Of a stretch of DNA of 10,552 nt, positions 5,937-10,552 are shown in pieces. Source of the stretch: Thomasclavelia spiroformis. GTDB taxonomy: Bacteria; Bacillota_I; Bacilli_A; Erysipelotrichales; Coprobacillaceae. The stretch is taken from positions 1-10,552 of the forward strand of contig JAGZCC010000074.1 of the NCBI GenBank assembly GCA_018369555.1, written 5' to 3'. The translations under genes were made by a program, and so were the position numbers. Numbering within the stretch: the stretch's first letter is position 1; each line of letters starts with the position of its first letter. The notes beneath the pieces are model-generated. The model searched no databases, was not told the DNA's origin, and was given only the letters and a program-made list of their open reading frames with translations.

Positions 5937-8201
5937 ATGGAAGATGAAATATTATCGTTGTTAAATGATGATAATTTTTTAGAGCGTTCAATTGATTTAT
6001 TAGCAAAAAAATTAAATTGTACTTCTAGTGAAAAATTTATTGAATTAGTAAAGTTAATGAATGACTTAGAAGAAAGTGGGAAGGTAGTTAGAAATAAATA
6101 TAATCATTATTATCTTCCAAATCAATTTGGAATGGTTTTAGGAACTTTATCAATCAATAAAAAAGGTTTTGGTTTTGTAGCGGTAGATGGTCGAGAAAAA
6201 GATATTTTTATTTCGCCTGATAGTTTAAGGGGTGCATTTAATAAAGATGTAGTTTTGGTTGAAATCGATCAAACTAGTGATCTTGAAAGGCCGGAAGGAA
6301 ATATATTAAGAATTATTAAACGTGGTCAAACAAAACTAGTGGGTGAGATAAAAAAAGGGAAGCGAGAATATTACGTTGAAGCTGATGATCCTAAATTTAA
6401 TAAACCTATTTATGTAGATCATGCTCATTTACATGGAGCGGTTGTTGGTCATAAAGTTCTAGTTGAAATTAAGGTTTATAAGCCGGTTTTAAAAGGTAAT
6501 GTGGAAAAGATTTTAGGGCATAAAAATGATCCTGGTGTTGATATTTTATCAATTGTATATGATCATGATGCACCGATAGAGTTTCCTAAAGATGTTTATA
6601 ATCAAATTGAAAATATTCCTGATACAATCGATGGAATCGATATAAGTAATCGAGTTGATTTGAGAAATGAAGTTATTGTTACTATTGATGGTGATGATGC
6701 AAAGGATTTAGATGATGGTATATCATTAAAAAAATTAGCTAATGGTAATTACTATTTAGGTGTACATATAGCTGATGTGTCATATTATGTAAAAGAGGGA
6801 ACTGCGCTAGATAGAGAGGCTTTTTTACGTGGAACATCTATATATTTAGCTGATCGTGTTATTCCAATGTTACCGCATAAATTATCGAATGGGATATGTT
6901 CTTTAAATCCTAAAGTTGATCGCTTTACAATCTCATGCTTTATGGAAATAAATCAAAAAGGTGAAGTTGTTGATCATGAAATCGTACCTGCGATAATTAA
7001 TTCAACAGAGAGAATGACATATACTAATGTAAATAAGATATTAGATGGTGATCAAGCATTACAATTAGAGTATAGTCATGTAAAGGATATGTTCTTTTTA
7101 ATGCAGGAATTAGCTTCAATTTTACAAGAAAAAAAAGCAAGACGTGGAGCTATTGATTTTGATGTAAAAGAAGCAAAAGTGATTGTTGATGATAAGGGTG
7201 AAACGGTAGATGTTGTTTTGAGAAATCGTGGTGCTAGTGATCGAATTATCGAAGAATTCATGTTGTTAGCTAATGAAACAGTTGCAAAACACTTTAAATG
7301 GTTAGAATTGCCATTTATATATCGTATTCATGAACAGCCTAAAACAAAAAAATTAATGCAATTTAGTTCGATTGCTAAAGTCATGGGATATACAATTAAA
7401 GGTTCATTGGATCATATTTATCCTAATGAATTAAGTAGTATCATTGAAACAAGTAAAGATACACCTGAACATCCAATTATTTCTACATTACTATTGCGTT
7501 GTATGCAAAAAGCGCGATATGATGAACAATGCTTAGGACATTTTGGCTTGGCCGATGAGTTTTATACACATTTTACTTCGCCAATTAGACGTTATCCTGA
7601 TTTGATTGTTCATCGATTAATTAGAAAATACTTATTTGAAAAATGTATAGATGATCAAACAATAAGACATTATCAAGAAATAATGCCAGAAATAGCTCTT
7701 CAAAGTTCAAATCGTGAACGTGAGGCAATTGATATTGAACGTGAAGTAGATGACATGAAAATTGCAGAATACATGGAAAAACATATAGGTGAAGAATTTG
7801 AAGGAATTATTAGTTCAATTACTAATTTTGGTTTTTTTGTGGAGTTAGATAATACTATTGATGGACTAGTTCATGTTAGTGATTTGGTTGATGATTTTTA
7901 TTTTTTTGATGAAAAAAATCTTCGTTATGTTGGTCAAAGAACTGGTAAAGTATTTAAAATGTCAGATCGAGTAAAAGTAAAAGTATCAAGTGCCTCTAAA
8001 GTAGATAAGGCAGTAGATTTTGAAATTGTTGGCATGAAATCCAACAAAAAGACAAGAAAAACTGTTATAATAAATACACGTCATGATGATAAAAGAAATC
8101 GTAAGAAATCAAGACATCAAAAAAGTAATAGAGAATCACGATTTAATCATCGTAATCAAAAAGAAAGACGCAAATCAAAGCAGGTAAAAAGTAAATATTG
8201 A
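5937..8201 (+). CDS. rnr: Ribonuclease R (3'-5' exoribonuclease)
   Basis: RNase R degrades structured RNA from the 3' end and removes non-stop mRNAs during trans-translation. The 754-residue protein has the full domain order. An N-terminal helical winged-helix-like part (1-60) precedes two cold-shock/OB domains (about 65-125 and 130-195). The RNB catalytic domain spans about 238-565, and an S1 domain (about 618-698) and a Lys/Arg-rich tail (701-754) complete the protein. The active-site block TIDGDDAKDLDD (249-260) supplies the four metal-binding Asp residues D251, D257, D259 and D260, and the HFTSPIRRYPDL block (545-556) is intact. The S1 domain shows GIISSITNFGFFVEL. The start is the ATG 7 bases after GGAGG; a TTG three bases earlier is less likely. 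smpB follows within 25 bases, which fits a shared ribosome-rescue role. Confidence 0.97.
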   Translation: MEDEILSLLNDDNFLERSIDLLAKKLNCTSSEKFIELVKLMNDLEESGKVVRNKYNHYYLPNQFGMVLGTLSINKKGFGFVAVDGREKDIFISPDSLRGAFNKDVVLVEIDQTSDLERPEGNILRIIKRGQTKLVGEIKKGKREYYVEADDPKFNKPIYVDHAHLHGAVVGHKVLVEIKVYKPVLKGNVEKILGHKNDPGVDILSIVYDHDAPIEFPKDVYNQIENIPDTIDGIDISNRVDLRNEVIVTIDGDDAKDLDDGISLKKLANGNYYLGVHIADVSYYVKEGTALDREAFLRGTSIYLADRVIPMLPHKLSNGICSLNPKVDRFTISCFMEINQKGEVVDHEIVPAIINSTERMTYTNVNKILDGDQALQLEYSHVKDMFFLMQELASILQEKKARRGAIDFDVKEAKVIVDDKGETVDVVLRNRGASDRIIEEFMLLANETVAKHFKWLELPFIYRIHEQPKTKKLMQFSSIAKVMGYTIKGSLDHIYPNELSSIIETSKDTPEHPIISTLLLRCMQKARYDEQCLGHFGLADEFYTHFTSPIRRYPDLIVHRLIRKYLFEKCIDDQTIRHYQEIMPEIALQSSNREREAIDIEREVDDMKIAEYMEKHIGEEFEGIISSITNFGFFVELDNTIDGLVHVSDLVDDFYFFDEKNLRYVGQRTGKVFKMSDRVKVKVSSASKVDKAVDFEIVGMKSNKKTRKTVIINTRHDDKRNRKKSRHQKSNRESRFNHRNQKERRKSKQVKSKY

Positions 8202-8225
8202 TAAGTTAAGGAAGGAGAAATGGAT

Positions 8226-8672
8226 ATGAAAATAATTTCAAATAATAAAAAAGCATATCATGATTATTTTATTTTAGATACATATGAAGCAGGAATTGAA
8301 TTAAAAGGAACAGAAATTAAATCTGTTCGCTTAGGTAATGTTAATTTAAAAGATGCTTTTGTAAGAATAAAAGATAATGAAGCTTTTGTTGAAAATATGC
8401 ACATTTCTCCTTATAGTCATGGTAATCGTTTTAACCATGAACCAAGACGTAATCGAAAACTTCTTTTACATAAAAAAGAAATTTTAAAAATTTCAAATAA
8501 ATTAAAAGAAGGGGGCTTGACAGTTGTACCAACTAAGTTATACTTTAATATTGGTAGTAAAGTTAAATTAGAAATCGGGCTTGCTCGCGGTAAAAAACTT
8601 TATGATAAACGCCAAGATATTAAAGAAAGAGATTCTAAAAGAGAAATACAAAAAGCTTTAAAGAATTATTGA
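8226..8672 (+). CDS. smpB: SsrA-binding protein SmpB
   Basis: SmpB binds the tRNA-like part of tmRNA and carries it into stalled ribosomes, where its C-terminal tail occupies the empty mRNA channel. Family motifs are clear in the 148-residue protein: NKKAYHDYFI (7-16), GTEIKSVR (28-35), NLKDAF (40-45), the long NMHISPY...NRFNHEPRRNRKLLLH region (57-82), GLARGKKLYDKR (118-129) and a basic, helix-prone tail (131-148). The upstream ATG at 8220 is nearly on top of the GGAG ribosome site, so the ATG at 8226, spaced 7 bases, is preferred; the extra MD would otherwise be the only change. The stop codon is only 4 bases before the mature 5' end of tmRNA, so part of the tmRNA precursor may come from the rnr-smpB transcript. 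Confidence 0.97.
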   Translation: MKIISNNKKAYHDYFILDTYEAGIELKGTEIKSVRLGNVNLKDAFVRIKDNEAFVENMHISPYSHGNRFNHEPRRNRKLLLHKKEILKISNKLKEGGLTVVPTKLYFNIGSKVKLEIGLARGKKLYDKRQDIKERDSKREIQKALKNY

Positions 8673-8676
8673 TCTT

Positions 8677-9028
8677 GGGGGTGTCCTGGGTTCGACAGGT
8701 ATATGTCTGACCTTAGCTGCAGTCGAAGGCATTCGTAAAATGCATCGAAAAATAACTGGAAACAGACAAACTAATTACGCTTTCGCGTAGTCGACATAGA
8801 CATGAAAGCTGCCACTATTTAGGGTGCCTATAACTAAATAACTGGTATCATAACTAATAGGATAAGAATAGTTATTGCTTAGTTAACTATTACGAAAATT
8901 TAATAAGCTCGTTAGGTGGAAAATTGCTCATTGATTGTAGCCTAATTAAATTTATTCAATGAGCTAAACTGTAGACGCTTTGGAGGGATTATGCTTGGAC
9001 AGGGGTTCGATTCCCCTCACCTCCACCA
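8677..9028 (+). ncRNA. ssrA: Transfer-messenger RNA (tmRNA, SsrA)
   Basis: tmRNA rescues ribosomes stalled on mRNAs without stop codons and adds a degradation tag. The 352-nt RNA begins with GGGGGTG and ends with CACCTCC-A-CCA, which pair as a 7-bp acceptor stem with one G-U. Near the 5' end is the invariant GGGTTCGACAGG segment, and near the 3' end the T arm AGGGG-TTCGATT-CCCCT. The CCA is encoded. The tag frame starts after ATAACT, as in B. subtilis. It is a one-piece tmRNA, not the permuted two-piece type. No clear promoter is seen in the last part of smpB, so it is either made with smpB or from a promoter I cannot recognise. A terminator follows 14 bases after the CCA. Confidence 0.97.
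8758..8790 (+). other. tmRNA tag reading frame, (A)GNRQTNYAFA, stop UAG
   Basis: Aligned by eye with B. subtilis tmRNA, where ATAACT precedes resume codon GGC, the resume codon here is GGA at 8758. The frame encodes G-N-R-Q-T-N-Y-A-F-A and stops at TAG (8788-8790). With the Ala carried by tmRNA itself, the full tag is 11 residues. The last codons fold into a 5-bp hairpin (TACGC-TTTC-GCGTA) next to the stop codon. The hydrophobic YAFA end fits recognition by ClpXP-type or FtsH/Lon-type proteases. Confidence 0.88.
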
Positions 9029-9042
9029 ATAAACCAATTGAC

Positions 9043-9072
9043 CGAATAGATTGGATATCTATTCGTTTTTTT
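9043..9072 (+). terminator. Rho-independent terminator after ssrA
   Basis: A perfect 9-bp stem (CGAATAGAT at 9043-9051, ATCTATTCG at 9057-9065) with a 5-nt loop is followed by seven T residues. It ends only 8 bases before the ribosome site of the HipA-like gene, so that gene either lives on read-through from ssrA or starts from an element hidden in the hairpin. Confidence 0.92.
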
Positions 9073-9094
9073 ATATACAAAAGGAGTGTTTTTC

Positions 9095-10219
9095 ATGAAT
9101 TATATTTTAAAACAATTTGATAATGATTTATTGTATTTTTCAATGAATAATACAAATGATGGGTTACAAGTTCATATCAATTCAGTTAATGAAAAAATGA
9201 AAAATCAAATTCCTTTAGATTTAGAGGTTGATGATAATTCACTAAAACGATGGTTGGAGAAAAGAACTATTCCAAGAAATAGAGCATATGTATCAAACTT
9301 TTTATCAAAGTTAGGTTTAAACGAAAAAGATACAAAAGGAATTATTGAAATATGTCAAGGATTATCACTTAATGATAGTTATTGGGTTGTTAAAGAAGAT
9401 TGTACAGATAAATTTAGTGATAAAAATCTATATACAAACTCATTTAATACAAATATAGCTTCTATTGCATTTACTGGGTATGGAAGCTATACTAGATCTT
9501 CCTTCCGTTCATCACCTGAGTTTACAACCAATGGTATGCTTGCAAAATCATGGCGAAGAATAAAAGGTAAAGTAATGCTTTACAAATCAGGAACAGAAGG
9601 CTTTGCAAACAGTGGATTAGAACCCTATTCGGAATTCTATGCTAGTCAAGTGGCAAGAAAGATGGAATTAAATCACATTGATTATAATTTATCTAAATGG
9701 AAAGGGAAGTTATGTTCAACCTGTGAGTTGTTTACAAATCAAGACATTTCATTTATTCCTATTGGCAGATTAGTAAAAACTGGAGGGATTGAAGCAGTTA
9801 TAGAATATTATAAAAATTTAGGAGATAACTATTATCAAGAACTTATAGATATGCTAGTTTTTGATGCTGTTATCTTAAATGAGGATCGACATTTTGGTAA
9901 TTTTGGATTATTAGTTGATAGTAATACTAATCAAATAATTGCGCCAGCACCAATCTTTGATAATGGATTATCTTTGTTATGCTATGCAATGGACAGTGAT
10001 TTTAAAGAAATAAATAATTATGTATCTACACGTCTTCCAGCAACTTATCAAGATTTTATAGGATTTGTTAAACCATTAATGTCAAATAGGCAAAAAGATA
10101 AACTTAGAAAATTAATAAATTTTAAGTTTGATAGAAAAACAAGATATAAATTATTAAATAAACGTTTAAAACAATTAGAAAAAATAATTCAAGAAAGAGT
10201 AATGTTATTATTAGATTAA
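9095..10219 (+). CDS. Solitary HipA-like serine/threonine kinase (HipA C-terminal domain)
   Basis: HipA-type proteins are kinases with a PI3/4-kinase-like fold; E. coli HipA phosphorylates GltX and halts growth. This 374-residue protein has an N-terminal region (1-100) with the pattern W-x-x-x-R-x-I-P-x-x-R and GLSLNDSYW (89-97) found in HipA-like proteins of Firmicutes. A Ser/Thr-rich loop follows (SPEFTTNG, 140-147), then the kinase core. The core has a nucleotide-binding lysine candidate K164 in LYKSGT, conserved E180, catalytic loop NEDRHFGNFG (262-271) with D264 and N269, and the metal-binding I-F-D-N-G (287-291) with D289. All key residues seem intact. No HipB-like antitoxin gene is adjacent, so a classical hipBA pair is not supported; CtkA-like kinases are an alternative comparison. 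The ATG at 9095 is 8 bases after AAGGAG; an upstream in-frame GTG overlaps that site. Substrate and role are unknown. Its position after ssrA fits an accessory gene. Confidence 0.85.
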   Translation: MNYILKQFDNDLLYFSMNNTNDGLQVHINSVNEKMKNQIPLDLEVDDNSLKRWLEKRTIPRNRAYVSNFLSKLGLNEKDTKGIIEICQGLSLNDSYWVVKEDCTDKFSDKNLYTNSFNTNIASIAFTGYGSYTRSSFRSSPEFTTNGMLAKSWRRIKGKVMLYKSGTEGFANSGLEPYSEFYASQVARKMELNHIDYNLSKWKGKLCSTCELFTNQDISFIPIGRLVKTGGIEAVIEYYKNLGDNYYQELIDMLVFDAVILNEDRHFGNFGLLVDSNTNQIIAPAPIFDNGLSLLCYAMDSDFKEINNYVSTRLPATYQDFIGFVKPLMSNRQKDKLRKLINFKFDRKTRYKLLNKRLKQLEKIIQERVMLLLD

Positions 10220-10363
10220 TGGTATTATTCATTTTTTAATGGGGTTACTGTACCCTAGTAACATCTAAACTGAATGTTAAATCCAAAATTAAGAGATAAA
10301 ATTGATTTTGTTGGAAAACGACTGATGAAATAAACGATTTTTGAAATATATATAGAAATTAAT

Positions 10364-10408
10364 AATAGCGATTTATGTGTGTGTCACTAACTAAAAATCG
10401 CTATTTTT
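10364..10408 (+). terminator. Terminator-like hairpin downstream of the HipA-like gene
   Basis: A perfect 11-bp stem (AATAGCGATTT at 10364-10374, AAATCGCTATT at 10395-10405) with a 20-nt loop is followed by a run of T residues to 10408. It lies about 145 bases after the HipA-like stop codon. The A run before the 3' arm and the lack of other genes nearby make it the likely end of that transcript. Confidence 0.7.
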
Positions 10409-10500
10409 AGTTTGAGGATGAATTGAAATAGGTGTTATAAAAAACAAAAAGTTTAATTGAAATTATATATATCTTTTTAACTATCTTTTTATATCTTCTT

Positions 10501-10542
10501 AAATGTCCGCAAAGCCTTATTTTATCGGCTCTACGGGCATTT
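10501..10542. repeat. Imperfect inverted repeat at the right edge
   Basis: AAATGTCCG (10501-10509) pairs with CGGGCATTT (10534-10542) with one G-U, and inside it AGCC (10513-10516) pairs with GGCT (10527-10530), leaving a 3/3 internal loop and a 10-nt apical loop. It is richer in GC than its surroundings. It could be a bidirectional terminator shared with a gene beyond the edge, a mobile-element end or a dispersed repeat. Confidence 0.5.
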
Positions 10543-10552
10543 TGCTTTTGTG

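Larger units (their letters stand above)
10220..10552. other. Intergenic stretch with no convincing gene
   Basis: This AT-rich stretch after the HipA-like gene holds only short reading frames broken by stops on both strands. It contains a 6-bp hairpin (GTTACT/AGTAAC, 10244-10262) without a T tract, a terminator-like hairpin (10364-10408) and a GC-richer imperfect inverted repeat at the very end. No copy of the ssrA 3' end, which would mark an attachment site, is visible here. A minus-strand gene could enter from beyond the right edge, but I cannot show one. Confidence 0.6.

Noticed and set aside
7076..7261. A 61-codon minus-strand reading frame inside rnr
   Set aside because: It is opposite the RNB catalytic domain of RNase R and has no family features; it is a shadow frame.
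8677..9028. ssrA as an attachment site with a duplicated 3' end in the window
   Set aside because: No second copy of the GGGGTTCGATTCCCC...CCACCA end is found downstream to 10552, so no att pair can be claimed here.
9038..9065. TTGACC followed by TATTCG as a promoter for the HipA-like gene
   Set aside because: The -35 is good, but the -10 matches only three positions and both lie in or beside the ssrA terminator stem.
10420..10552. C-terminal end of a minus-strand gene entering from the right edge
   Set aside because: One minus-strand frame stays open for about 45 codons, but its translation is not recognisable, it has low-complexity AT-rich content, and it overlaps the inverted repeat.

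Overview
The window is AT-rich, low-GC Gram-positive (Firmicutes/Bacillota) chromosome. Two sporulation genes (spoIID, spoIIQ) mark a spore-forming lineage. Low GC, strong AGGAGG-type ribosome binding sites, a 10-codon tmRNA tag ending YAFA and a compact gene order suggest Erysipelotrichia-like relatives (Coprobacillus / Clostridium ramosum type), but that placement is inference. Almost everything is on the + strand.

Layout. 1-139: the 3' end of one tRNA, a complete tRNA-Glu(UUC) and a hairpin terminator. 145-540 (minus): a small protein that looks ferritin-like but lacks the usual metal ligands. 613-3568: a block in the same order as part of the B. subtilis ywzB-(murAA)-spoIID-spoIIQ-(spoIIID)-mbl neighbourhood, here without murAA and spoIIID. 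It holds a DUF1146/YwzB membrane protein, the SpoIID lytic transglycosylase, the SpoIIQ LytM-like protein and the actin-like Mbl. These belong to engulfment of the forespore and cell-wall morphogenesis. 3794-5473: a TagO/WecA-type polyprenyl-phosphate sugar-1-phosphate transferase carrying an unusual extra transmembrane segment and extracytoplasmic C-terminal domain. 5657-9028: the conserved secG-rnr-smpB-ssrA cluster, i.e. a translocon subunit followed by the ribosome-rescue set (RNase R, SmpB, tmRNA). 9095-10219: a solitary HipA-like kinase just past the ssrA terminator, a common site for accessory genes. 10220-10552: no convincing gene, one terminator-like hairpin and a GC-richer imperfect inverted repeat at the edge.

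Regulation that can be read: good SigA-type promoters before mbl and secG; a match to the forespore SigF consensus directly before spoIIQ; strong hairpin terminators after tRNA-Glu, spoIIQ, mbl, secG and ssrA. The secG terminator lies inside the secG-rnr gap with no clear new promoter after it, so rnr and smpB are probably fed by read-through.

No CRISPR array, insertion sequence or complete novel multi-gene system is visible. The most interesting items are the TagO fusion, the HipA-like kinase beside ssrA, the asparagine replacing a zinc ligand in SpoIIQ, the SigF-like promoter and the decoded tmRNA tag (A)GNRQTNYAFA.
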